Of a stretch of DNA of 64,000 nucleotides, positions 9,145 through 19,700 are shown in pieces. The stretch's first letter is position 1, and every line of letters begins with the position of its first letter. Source of the stretch: Streptomyces cavernae (lineage in GTDB: Bacteria > Actinomycetota > Actinomycetes > Streptomycetales > Streptomycetaceae); assembly GCF_004023625.1 (NCBI RefSeq), contig NZ_RPDJ01000033.1, positions 1 to 64,000 on the forward strand, in the 5' to 3' direction. The position numbers and the translations under genes are program-made. The notes below the pieces were generated by a model. It did no database searches, was not told the DNA's origin, and worked only from the letters and a program-made list of their open reading frames with translations.

Positions 9145-9930
9145 GTGGGCAGTGAGTGGCTTCGCAAGTTTGCTTCCTTCGACGGGGACCGTGCGTCCGC
9201 GGGCCGAGTCACCCTGGTGTGCTTCCCCCATGCGGGCGGCGCGGCCAGCACCTACGTGCCGCTGTCGCGCGCGCTGGCGCCCGACCTCGACGTGCTTGCC
9301 GTGCAGTACCCCGGCCGCCAGGACCGCAGGCTGGAGCCGCCTGTCGCCGACATCGGCGAGCTCGCAGACGTCCTGGCCACCGAGGTGCACCGCGAGCTGC
9401 AGGGCACCTACGCCTTTTTCGGTCACAGCATGGGAGCCGTGCTCGCCTACGAGACCGCCCGCCTGCTGAGGGACCGTCGAGCCGGCGGTCCGACGCGGTT
9501 GTTCCTGTCGGGCAGGCGGGCACCCACCATCGATCCCAGCCCGCATGACCGGATGTTCACGGACGCCGACGTGCTGGCGGCGGTGCGCCGCCTCGGCGGG
9601 ACCATCCCGGCGGTCCTGGACGACCCGGACGTGCGGGACATGGTCATGCCCGCGCTGCGCGCCGACTACCGGGCGGTCGGGACGTACTCGTGGCGGCAGG
9701 GCAAGCCGCTGGACATACCGTTCAGCGTCTACGTCGGCGACAGCGACCCGGTGGCGACCGTCCAACAGGCCGCCGCCTGGCGCGACTTCACCACCGCGAC
9801 CACCACCGTCGACGTCTTCACCGGTGGACACTTCTACCTCGATGCCCACCTGCCGGCGATCGCCAAGGCCGTCACCGACTGCCTGGCGGGCACCGCCTCG
9901 TCGACGGCATCCACTCTCTCCGCCCCGTAA
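9145..9930 (+). CDS. Type II thioesterase
   Basis: A 261-residue discrete alpha/beta-hydrolase thioesterase of the kind that removes stalled or wrong acyl groups from PKS or NRPS carrier proteins. The nucleophile elbow GHSMG has its Ser at residue 95, the oxyanion region FPHAGG is near residue 29, the YPGRQDR segment is typical, and the late GDSDP and GGHFYL segments carry the Asp and His of the triad. The GTG at 9145 gives a normal family length; an upstream ATG at 9082 is possible. It is the only thioesterase in the locus, as the PKS ends in a reductase rather than a TE, so a proof-reading role is likely. Confidence 0.92.
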   Translation: MGSEWLRKFASFDGDRASAGRVTLVCFPHAGGAASTYVPLSRALAPDLDVLAVQYPGRQDRRLEPPVADIGELADVLATEVHRELQGTYAFFGHSMGAVLAYETARLLRDRRAGGPTRLFLSGRRAPTIDPSPHDRMFTDADVLAAVRRLGGTIPAVLDDPDVRDMVMPALRADYRAVGTYSWRQGKPLDIPFSVYVGDSDPVATVQQAAAWRDFTTATTTVDVFTGGHFYLDAHLPAIAKAVTDCLAGTASSTASTLSAP

Positions 9931-10908
9931 CCGGGCCGGGCACCGCCGGACACGACGGCCTCTCCTCGCAGTCGGCGATCAGCATGTGCGCTGCGAAGAG
10001 CAGTTCTGCGCGGGCGCGGACTCGCACCTCGGCCGGCTGAGCGGCCGCTTCACGCGCGTCGTGCGGGGCCGGGGCGACCAAGGTGGTGCCATCCGTTGCG
10101 GAGCAGCTGTTTCGGCTGGGCGACGCCACCGCTGGGCGCACTCGGTGCGCGTGCACCACGAGCCCAGCGATACTCCCCCCGGAACCTGTCGCGCGGGGAC
10201 TGCCTGGCGGTCCGCTCGCCCACGCTTCCTGCGTACGAGTACGCCATCCGCGCGCCTGGTGCCCTTGGGGTCCTGCACTATGCCCGCCCGGGGCGCGTGG
10301 TCTGGCACCGCTCCCCCAAGCTCTCGGCTGCGCTCGAGCAGGGGGCACCCCCATCCAGGGCTCTCCGGCGCCTGGCGATGCTCCCCCACAGCCCGAAAGG
10401 CGTGGGAGGTGCCCCCAGCACCAGACCACGCGACCTGATCGGACGCTCATAGTGCAAGGACCCCTTACCCGCGCGCACGGCATGGCGTGCTGCCACCCGC
10501 GTCCGCCGCCCGCGCCGAGACCTCCGGCAACCGCAGACGGTCCCGGCTCAGCACCCCGCAGTGCCCCACCGGGGTGGGGCGGGCGGCAGCGACCCCTGCA
10601 CGGGCCCGTGCCCCTCCTCCCGGCCCCGTCCCCGCGCACCGACATCTGCGCACCGCTCGTGCGCCTGCGGGGTGGCGGGCCCGGCTGCCTTGCGCTGTGG
10701 GTGCGCCGGCCCCGAGGTGCGCCGGGAATTCCTCGTGGTGAGTGCCATGGCAGTCGGCGCCGTGCACCGCCTTGTCCGAGGTTTGTGCGGGGTTGGACCG
10801 CCGTCCTGCACTCTGGGCACTGACTTGTGGTGGATGTGCGGCGCAGCAGGATCGCCGGGCATGTCGCCTTGGGGCCTGAACGTACGGGGGTACCAGGTGG
10901 GGGATGCG
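9931..10908. other. Long intergenic region with a MITE-like element
   Basis: This 978-bp gap contains no supportable gene. It holds the MITE-like element at 10267-10464. The remainder should include the promoter of the SARP gene, but no ARE-like site was found in it. Confidence 0.5.
10267..10464. mobile_element. MITE-like element 1 with terminal inverted repeats
   Basis: About 198 bp bounded by near-perfect inverted ends: GGGGTCCTGCACTATG at 10267-10282 against CATAGTGCAAGGACCCC at 10448-10464. A second inner inverted pair of 12 bp (CGCGTGGTCTGG) is at 10294-10305 and 10421-10432. The interior carries the common Streptomyces intergenic unit with CCCCCAAGCTCTCGG followed by CTCGAGCAGGGGGCACCCC. 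A related element lies in opposite orientation at 49491-49763. No transposase is encoded. Confidence 0.6.
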
Positions 10909-13140
10909 ATGCAGTTTCGATTGCTCGGTCCGATGGAAGTACTCGACAACGACAGCACGGTCGGACTCGGCGGCATCAAGCAGCGTGCCACGCTCGGCTT
11001 CCTGCTCCTGCAGGCGAACAAGGTGGTGCCCACCAGCCGGCTCCTGAACGCGCTGTGGGATGTGGACGATGCCCCGGTGACGGCGCGCAAGATCCTGCAG
11101 AACGCGGTCTACGGGCTGCGCGGCGTGCTGTCGTCCGCACACGGCTCGAGCGGCGCCGCGGGCACGGCGCTGCTGACCCGACCGCCCGGCTACATGATGC
11201 GGGTCGATCCCGAGCGAGTGGATCTGCACCTGTTCCACACCTGGGTCGGCCAGGGCCGGGAGAAGCTGGCCGAGGGCTTGCCCGAGCAGGCCGCGGCGTT
11301 GCTGCGTGACGCGCTGGCGCTGTGGCGCGGGCCGGTACTGGCCGACCTGGTGGAGAAGGGTGTCGTGTGGCCCGAACTGGCCGCGGTGGAGAACACCCGC
11401 CTCGATGTCATGGAGGACTACGCCGAAGCGCAGCTGGCCTGCGGCCGGCACCACGAGATCCTCGCGGAACTGGAGACGATGGTGCGGGCCGAGCCGCTCA
11501 GGGAGCGCTCGTGCGGTCAGCTGATGCTCGCCCTGTACCGGTGCGGCCGGCAGGCGGACGCGCTCACCGTCTACAGCCGCGTACGGGCCGTTCTGGTCGA
11601 CAGCCTGGGCCTCGAACCGGGCCGCGGTCTGCAGCGGTTGCAGCAGCGGGTCCTCGCCCAGGACCCGGAGCTCGCCGTGGACCGTGCGCCAGTCCGGCTG
11701 CTCGGCAGCGCTCCGGGCGGCGACGGCGCGGGTGAGCGCGTCAGGCTCACCGCTTCGTCCGGGGCCACCCCCGCGCACACGCCGCCGCCCGCCGTGGCGC
11801 AGACGAGCCGGCCCACGGGCGAGGCACCGGACGCCGGCGTCGCCGAGCGGCGGACGATCAGGGAGCGCTGCCAGGTCGGCGTCCTCGCCGTACGCACCTG
11901 TGTCGCGTCCGGCCGCGGCGAGGACGCCGACCGGGAACGCGACGACCTCCTCGACGGGGCCGCACTGCTCGTCAGGGAGCAGGTCGAGCGTTTCGGCGGC
12001 ACCGTGACCGCTTCCGTCGGTTCTGTGTCCGTGGCCCTGTTCGGGCTCGACGACCCGCACGAGGACGATGCCCGTCAGGCTGTACTCGCGGCCCTCGCGA
12101 TCCGCGACGCCCTCGACGCGGCGGCCGGAACCGGCGCGAAGACGGAACGATCGACGGCCCACGCCGCAGTGACCATGGGTGAGGTGCTGCTGCGCAGGAG
12201 GGGGTGGGGCGAGGCGCCGATCGTCGTCGGCGGGGCCCTCGACGAGTCCCAGAAACTGCTCGGCGACGAGCCCGCGGGCGAGGTGCGGGTCAGCGACGCC
12301 GTCCGCCGCGCCAGCGAACACGCCGTCCGCTACCGCCGCCGTGACACGCACAGCGGGAGCTGGCTCGCCCTGGGTGTGCGCACCGATGGCCACGACGGCG
12401 CCGAGTCCGCCGACCTCACGGTCGAACTCGACGTCCTGCGCGGCCTCCTGAAGCGCACGCAGCATCGCGCCGTACCCCATCTGGTCACCGTCCTCGGCGA
12501 GGCTGGCACCGGGAGGAGCCGGCTGCTCGGTGAGTTCGGGCAGTGGGCCGTCGAACAGGCCGACGCACCGCTCGTCCTGACGGCACGAGCCCTGGCGGAC
12601 TGCGACCACTTATCGCTGAACGTGCCGGGCCACCTCCTGGCGTCCTATTGCGGCATCACACCCGAGGACGACGAGACCACCGCTTTGGCCGCTCTGGAGC
12701 GCGAAATACGCACCCTGTACCTCTCCGACCCGGCGGTGGAACAGCGACTGCCCCGGCTGTGGGCCCTCATCGCCCGCGGGGGCCTCGATGCCCGCCTCGG
12801 ACCGCTGTACCCGCGCGACGTACTGGAAAGCTGGCGGGACTTCCTCCAGGAGGCCGCGCAGCGACGCCCCCTCGTGCTGTGCGTCGACGACCTCCACCAC
12901 GCCTCGGACACGGTTCTGGACGCGGTGGAGGACCTCGCCGAGTCCGCCGGTGCCGGACCGCTCCTCGTGGTCGTCTCCGCCGGGCCGGATCTGCTGGCCC
13001 GCAGGCCCTCCTGGGCCGGCGGCCAGAGCCACACCACGACCGTCACCCTTGACCGGCCCGAGCGGCTCACCAACGAGCAACTGGTGGAGTTCCTGCTCTC
13101 GGCAACGCGCAGCGAAGGCTCGCAGAGCATGAGCGGCTGA
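10909..13140 (+). CDS. SARP-family regulator with cyclase-like and AAA-type domains
   Basis: A 743-residue transcription activator. Residues 1-95 are an OmpR-type winged helix (FRLLGPMEVLDND and GGIKQRATLGFLLL). Residues about 100-245 are the bacterial transcriptional activation domain. Residues about 310-480 resemble a degenerate class III nucleotide cyclase domain. From about residue 520 there is an ATPase-like part whose P-loop reads GEAGTGRSRLL, with Arg where Lys is usual, and a later VLCVDDLHHA Walker B-like strand. A leucine TTA codon is at 12610-12612, so translation should depend on bldA tRNA. The ATG at 10909 follows a GGGGGA; the GTG at 10897 is the alternative. It is the nearest regulator to PKS1 and a likely pathway activator. 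Confidence 0.85.
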   Translation: MQFRLLGPMEVLDNDSTVGLGGIKQRATLGFLLLQANKVVPTSRLLNALWDVDDAPVTARKILQNAVYGLRGVLSSAHGSSGAAGTALLTRPPGYMMRVDPERVDLHLFHTWVGQGREKLAEGLPEQAAALLRDALALWRGPVLADLVEKGVVWPELAAVENTRLDVMEDYAEAQLACGRHHEILAELETMVRAEPLRERSCGQLMLALYRCGRQADALTVYSRVRAVLVDSLGLEPGRGLQRLQQRVLAQDPELAVDRAPVRLLGSAPGGDGAGERVRLTASSGATPAHTPPPAVAQTSRPTGEAPDAGVAERRTIRERCQVGVLAVRTCVASGRGEDADRERDDLLDGAALLVREQVERFGGTVTASVGSVSVALFGLDDPHEDDARQAVLAALAIRDALDAAAGTGAKTERSTAHAAVTMGEVLLRRRGWGEAPIVVGGALDESQKLLGDEPAGEVRVSDAVRRASEHAVRYRRRDTHSGSWLALGVRTDGHDGAESADLTVELDVLRGLLKRTQHRAVPHLVTVLGEAGTGRSRLLGEFGQWAVEQADAPLVLTARALADCDHLSLNVPGHLLASYCGITPEDDETTALAALEREIRTLYLSDPAVEQRLPRLWALIARGGLDARLGPLYPRDVLESWRDFLQEAAQRRPLVLCVDDLHHASDTVLDAVEDLAESAGAGPLLVVVSAGPDLLARRPSWAGGQSHTTTVTLDRPERLTNEQLVEFLLSATRSEGSQSMSG

Positions 13141-13734
13141 CGCGCCGTCGCCGCCCACCGGCATCTGGCGAAAGACGGTGCCGGGAACTCCTCACCCACA
13201 CACTTCCGGTGAGTCTGACGCGGCCTTCCGCCCGGCCGACACCCCGCCGGACGTCTCCCTCGCGCCCGGGGCGGAGTAGTCCGGGGCCGTTGCAGGACTG
13301 CTGCTCCCCGCCGCGATGCCGCCATCAGGGCGAGCCCGGACGTACAAGTTCGACAATCGCGTCGGTGAACTGACGGGGTGGTCGTCGTTGCCGTTCCCGC
13401 GCCGGCCGGCGAAGTGCGGGCCGGGGTGCCGCAACCGGTCGAGGGCTGTCCGAGTAGCCGGTCATGAGGCGGCTTTCGTGTCCGCGTGTGACGCCGGGCG
13501 GCGATGTTACCGATCACCCTGCTGCTCGACCGCGGGCACCGGGCACGAGCGCGCCGTGATGTGCGCAGTGCACTCCGTCGGCGCCCGGATCGGGCGGAGC
13601 CCCGCCGCTCCGGGGCCCCCATCGAGGAGCTTCCGGCGCCTTGCGGTCGCACGCTCCTCCCAGCTCTCGGCTCCGCTCGAGCTGGGGCACCCCCATGACG
13701 CCCCAGCTGATCGGGCTCTCCTTTTTCGGAGCTC
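13141..13734. other. Intergenic region between convergent genes
   Basis: This 594-bp gap lies between the stop codons of the SARP and PKS1 genes. It holds a shortened copy of the intergenic AGCTCTCGG...CTCGAG unit at about 13655-13698. No gene is supported, though short frames occur. Confidence 0.5.
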
Positions 13735-16700
13735 TTACTGCAGTTCATCCACGAGAGCGAACAACTCCTCGTCGGCTGCGTCGTCCAGATCCTTCTCGAA
13801 CTGCTGTGCGTCCGGCCTTGCGGCGGGCACAGCGCCGCCGAGCAGGTGGTGCAGCCTGGCCAGCGCCTCCGCCTCGAGTCGCCCGTCGACGATCAGCGCC
13901 TCCAATTGGTCCAGGACAGGTGCGGCCTGCTTGGCTGCCAGGACACTGCGCAGGTTCTCCGCCAACGTGGACGGCGTCGGGTAGTCGAACACCAATGTGG
14001 TCGGCAGGCGTTCACCGGTGACCCCCGCGAGCCGGTTGCGCAATTCGACGGCTGTCAGCGAGTCGAAGCCCAACTCGGTGAACGACGCCTCGGACTCGAT
14101 CGCGGACACGTCGCCGTGGCCCAGGGCCGCAGCGACCTCGCGACGGACCAGGTCGAGCACCGCACCCGGCTGTTCCCACTGGATGCCGGATGCCGCCTGG
14201 ACAGGCTGGGGCCGGCCGCTGCGAGAGGCCGCGACCTGGCCGGAACGAGGCACGAGATCCCGCAACACCGCAGGCAGGTGCGCGGCGGCGGCACCAAGGG
14301 CGGCCCGGTCGGTGCCGGTCACGGCGACCACCGGGGGCAGGGCGTTGGTGGCCGCCGGACCGGCGGTCTGCGAGGTGGCGAGGTCGAAGGCGGCCAAGGC
14401 ATCCGGCACCGCGATCGGGCGCAGCCCGAGCGTGAAGATCCGCCTCAGGTCCGCTTCCGACAGGTGGTCACCCATCCCGGTCTCCCACAGTCCCCACGCC
14501 AGCGAGATGGCGGGGAGACCGAGCGAGTGACGGTACTCGGCAAGGGCGTCCAGGAAGGTGTTGCCCGCCGCGTAGTTCGCCTGCCCCGCCGTCCCGAGGA
14601 GGCCGGCGATCGACGAGTACAGCACCAAGGGCGCATCCCCGGCCAGTTCGTGCAGATGCCAGGCGGCATCGATCTTGGGCCGGAGCACGGTGTCGACCTG
14701 CTCGGAGGTCAGCCCGTCCAAGGTGCCGTCGGACAGTGTGCCGGCGGCGTGGACGAAGGCAACGGGGCGGTGACGCTCGACGAGTCCGGTCAGCGCGTCG
14801 CGGTCGGCGGCGTCGCAGGCCACCGAGATGATCTCGACGTCGTCCCCCAGCTCCTTGAGCTGAGGAGCGATGCCGCTGCGGCTGACCAACAGCAGCGACC
14901 GAGCACCGTGGTGCTCTGTCAGGTGCCTGGCCAGCGCCGTGCCCAGCGCGCCGCGTGCGCCGGTGATCATCACGGTGCCTTCGCCCCATCGGATCGCGGC
15001 ATCCTGCGGGCCGTGCGGACGTGGGGACCGGGAGCCTGCTGCCGGCCTGTGGCGGACCAGCCTCCGAACGAGAACCTCCCCTTCGCTGACACGTACCTGC
15101 GGCTCGTCACCGATGCCGGTCCCGGCCAGCAGTTCCTTGACGGCGGCCCGGACATCGGTGGCACCGTCCCAGTCCTGTTGGTCCACCAGGAGGAATCGGC
15201 CGGGATGTTCGGTCGCGGCACTGAGGACCAGGCCGCGGACTCCGGCGTGGGCGAGGTCGGCGCCGGCCACCACGGCGAGCTTCGCGGTGGTGTCGCGCCG
15301 GAGCCAATCACGCAGCACACCGAGGGTGTGGTGTACGGCGTGCCGGGCGCGTTGCGGCAGGTCGCCCTCACCGGCATTGACCTGCACCACCTCGTACGCG
15401 GTGTCGTCGACCGGCGTGCCGGCGGGCACTTCGGGCATCTCGAGGGCGCGCCAGACCGGGCCGTACATGAGGTTCCTGCCGGCTGCGGCACCGGTCGCCA
15501 GACCGGTGAGCGGGCGCAGCACCAGTTCGTCCACTTCCACCAGGACGTGGTCGTCGGCGTCGGTCACCAGCAGGCGCACCGATTCCGGACCCGTGGGGGT
15601 GATCCGGGCCCGCAGGACCGTCCCGCGCGTCGCCGCGGCTCCGGCGTGGAAACGCACCCCGGACCAGGCGAACGGCAGGGCGGCCCCCCGGGTTTCGTCG
15701 GCGACGCCGGGCAGCAGCGGGTGCAGGACCGCGTCCAGCAGCGCCGGGTGCACGGCGAATCCGTCGGCGGATCCGGTCAGTTCCTGCGGTGCCTCGAGCT
15801 CGGCGAACAGTTCCTCGTCGTGGCGCCGCAGGGACCGCAGCCCCCGGAAGGCGGGACCGTAGTCGTAGCCGTGGTCGGCGACCCGGTCGTACGTCCCGGT
15901 CAGATCGATCTCGGTCATGCCCTCCGGCCACGGCTCGGCCTGCGCGGCGGCCGCGTATGCTCCGGTGTCCAGGGTTCCGGCGGCATGCTCGGCCCACGGG
16001 AGGTCGGCGTCGGCGTCCTCCCGCCGGGAGAAGACCGTGACGCTGGTGCCGTCGACCACCATCTGGAGGCTGAGCGCGCCGGTGTCCGGTACGACCACCG
16101 GTTCGGTGATGGTGAACTGCGCAAGCGCACCCGCCGACGCGGCCAGTTCGATCAATGCGGCACCGGGCACGATCACGGCGCCCTGCACTCGGTGGTCGGC
16201 CAGCCACGGGTGGGTGGACAGGGACAGCCGGCCGGTAGAGACGGTGGTGCCGCCGTCGCCCGTACCCGTGGCGAGATCGACCGCCGCGGCGAGCAACGGG
16301 TGCTTCACCGAGCGCAGCCCGGCGCCGGTCACGTCGGCCTGTCGGGCCGGGATGAGCCAGAACCGCTTGCGCTGGAAAGCGTAGGTGGGCACATCGACGG
16401 GCCTGGCACCGGGGAACACCGCGCGCCAGTCGATCTCGACATCTCGGGTGAACAGGGTGCCCAGCGCCGCGACGACGGTGTCCACTTCCGGTTTGCCGTC
16501 CCGCCTCAGCGGCACGGCGGCCGGGCTGTCGGCCTCGTCCGCGGGGAAGCCGGCCGCGATCATGCCGGTGAGCACCGCGTCGGGCCCCACTTCGAGCACC
16601 GTGCGTACGCCTTCGTCCCGAGCGGTGTGCATGGCCTCGTGGAACCGGACGGTCGCCCGGACCTGGTTCACCCAGTACTCCGGATCGGTCCACTCCTCCG

Positions 16701-19700
16701 CGCCCGCCGCGGTGACCGTGGAGATCGCGGGGATCGCCGGGGCGCGGTAGGTGAGCTCCCGAGCGACCGCCCGGAAGTCGTCCAGCATCGGCTCCATCAG
16801 CGGGGAGTGGAAGGCGTGGCTGACCGAGAGCCGCTTGGTCCGGCGTTTGCGGCCGGTGAACTCCTGCTCCACGAAGGACAGCAGCGCAACCTCGGCACCG
16901 GACAACACGATCGAGGAGGGACCGTTGACCGCGGCGATCGTCACTCCGTCGGGCAGCTCTCGCCCGTCCAGTTCGGCAGCGCTCGCCTCGACGGCGACCA
17001 TCGCGCCGCCGCGGGGCAGGGCCTGCATCAGGCCGCCGCGGGCGGCGACCAGCCGGGCCGCGTCGGACAGGGACAGCACCCCGGCGACATGCGCGGCGGT
17101 CACCTCGCCGACCGAATGACCGAGGACCAGGTCCGGCCGGATCCCCCAGGACTCCATCAGGCGGAACAAGGCCACCTCGACGGCGAACAGCGCGGGCTGC
17201 GCCGTGCCGGTCTCGTCCAGGCCCTCCCCGGTGGCGATCGCTTCGCGGATCACCGAGCGCAGCGGGGCGTCGAAGTGCGCGCAGGCCTCGTCGAAGGCCG
17301 CCGCGAACACCGGGTAGGTGGAGGCCAGTTCGAGCCCCATGCCGATGCGCTGTGCGCCCTGCCCGGTGAACGCGAAGGCCAGCTTGCCTTCCGCCGCCCG
17401 TACGGGGACCGCGTCGCGCAGGGCTCGCGGGCTCGTCGCCGCGATGCGGTACGGCATCGCCGAACGCGTGGCGAGAGTGAACGACGCGTCCGCGCCGGAC
17501 AGTCCGGCGACGCGCTCCGCCTGGTCCGCGAGGGCCTGCGGGGTACGGGCGGTGAGCACCCACGGGATGATGGACGGCGTCGGCCCGGTGTCCTCCCCGA
17601 GGACCGGGGACGGCTCGGCGTCGGCCTCCTCGATGATCACGTGGGCGTTGGTGCCGCCGAACCCGAAGGAGGACACACCGGCCCGGCGCGGGTGCTCCCC
17701 GCGCGGCCACGGGCGGGACCGCGTGAGCAGTTCGACCTTGCCCTGCGACCAGTCGACGTGCTGCGACGGGGTGCCCACGTGCAGGGTGGCCGGGGCGATG
17801 CCGTGCCTCATGGCCTGGACGACCTTGATGATCCCGCCGACTCCCGCAGCCGCCTGGGCGTGCCCGATGTTCGACTTCAGGGAACCCATCAGCACCGGGC
17901 TTCGACGGTTACGTCCGTAGGTGGCGATGACTGCCTGTGCCTCGATCGGGTCACCGAGCTTCGTGCCGGTGCCGTGCGCCTCGACCAGGTCGACCTCGGC
18001 CGGTTCGAGTTCGGCCGAGTCCAGCGCGGCTTGGATCACCCGTTCCTGGGCGGGACCGTTGGGCGCGGTCAACCCGTTCGAGGCGCCGTCGGAGTTCACG
18101 GCCGAGCCCCGCAGGACGGCCAGTACCCGGTGTCCGTTGCGCCGGGCGTCCGACAGCTTCTCCAGCATCAGCATGCCGGCGCCCTCGGACCATCCGGTGC
18201 CGTCGGCGTCGTCGGAGAACGACTTGCACCGGCCGTCCTCGGACAGCCCGCGCAGGCGGGAGAACTCCACGAACGCCGTCGGCGTGGACATCACTGTCGC
18301 ACCGCCCGCCACCGCCAGGTCGCACTCTCCGCGCCGCAGGGCGCTCGCGGCCAGGTGCACCGCGACCAGTGAGGACGAGCACGCGGTGTCGACCGTAAGG
18401 GTCGGCCCCTCGAACCCGAAGGTGTAGGCCAGCCTGCCGGAGGCGATGCTGCCCGCGCTGCCGCTGTAGAGGTATCCCTGCACCCCTTCCGAGGGCAGGT
18501 CCGGCCGGGACCCGTAGTCGCTGTACATGACGCCCACGAAGACCCCGGTCCGGCTGCCGCGCAAGGCCTGCGGTTCCAGGCCGGCATTCTCCACCGCCTC
18601 CCAGGTGGTTTCCAGGAGTTGGCGCTGCTGCGGGTCCAGAGCCGAAGCCTCTCGCGGCGACAACCCGAAGAACTCGGCGTCGAACAGGTCCGCGTCGTGC
18701 AGGAAGCCGCCCCGGCTGGTGGTGGAGGTGCCGGGGTGATCCGGGTCGGGGTGGTAGAGATCGCTCGGCCAGCCCCGGTTCACCGGGAACGGCGAGGTGG
18801 CGTCGCGGCCGTCGGCGACCAGCTGCCACAGATCCTGCGGCGAGGCGACGCCGCCCGGATACCGGCAGGCCATGCCGACGATCGCGATCGGTTCGTCGTG
18901 ATCCTCGGCTGCCTCGGACCGTTTCCGGGACCGTGCCCTGTCGCCGGGCGACGGATCCGCGGCCGCCAGGAGGCTGCGCAGGTGCTCGGTCAGGGAGGCG
19001 GGGGTGGGGTGGTCGAACACCACGGTCGCGGACAGCCGTCGGCCGATCGCGGTGCCCAGCTGGTTGCGCAGCTCGACGGCGGTCAGCGAGTCGAATCCGA
19101 GCTCGCTGAACGAGCGGTTCTCGTCGACCTCGCCGACGTCGGCGTGGCCCAGGACCGCGGCGATCTGCCGGCGGATGATCCCCGCGAGGTCGGCGGGGTC
19201 GAGCGGGGAGGAGGACGGTGCGCCGTCCGCCGCCCGTCCCCGCGGATCACCGTCGCGCGCGGTGGCGGTCGCCGGGGCCGCGGCCGGCCGAGCCAGGTCG
19301 CGCAGCAGCCCGGGAAGCTCGGTGCGGCGGCGAAGGGCGGACCGGTCGAAGCGGGTCAGGGCCACCACCGGGGCACCGGTGCCGGTGGCCTGGTCGACGG
19401 CGGCGTCGAACAGGCCGAGCGCCTCCGCGGTGTCCAGGGGACGCAGACCCGTACGGGCCAGTCGAAGGAGGTCCACGTCGGTCAGATGGCCGGAGATGCC
19501 GCTGCTCTGCTCCCACAGGCCCCAGGCGAGGGAGACCGAGGGCAGGCCCAGCCGGCGGCGGTGCTCGGCCAGGGCGTCCAGGAACGTGTTGGCCGCCGCG
19601 TAGTTCGCCTGGCCCGCCGTACCCAGCAGCCCGGCGACCGAGGAGTACAGCACAACCGGCCTGTCACCGGCCAGCTCGTGCAGGTGCCATGCCGCGTCCA

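Noticed and set aside
10561..10908. Long upstream extension of the SARP frame starting at 10561.
   Set aside because: The extension is low-complexity Cys/Pro/Arg sequence outside the family N-terminus; the ATG at 10909 matches SARP starts.
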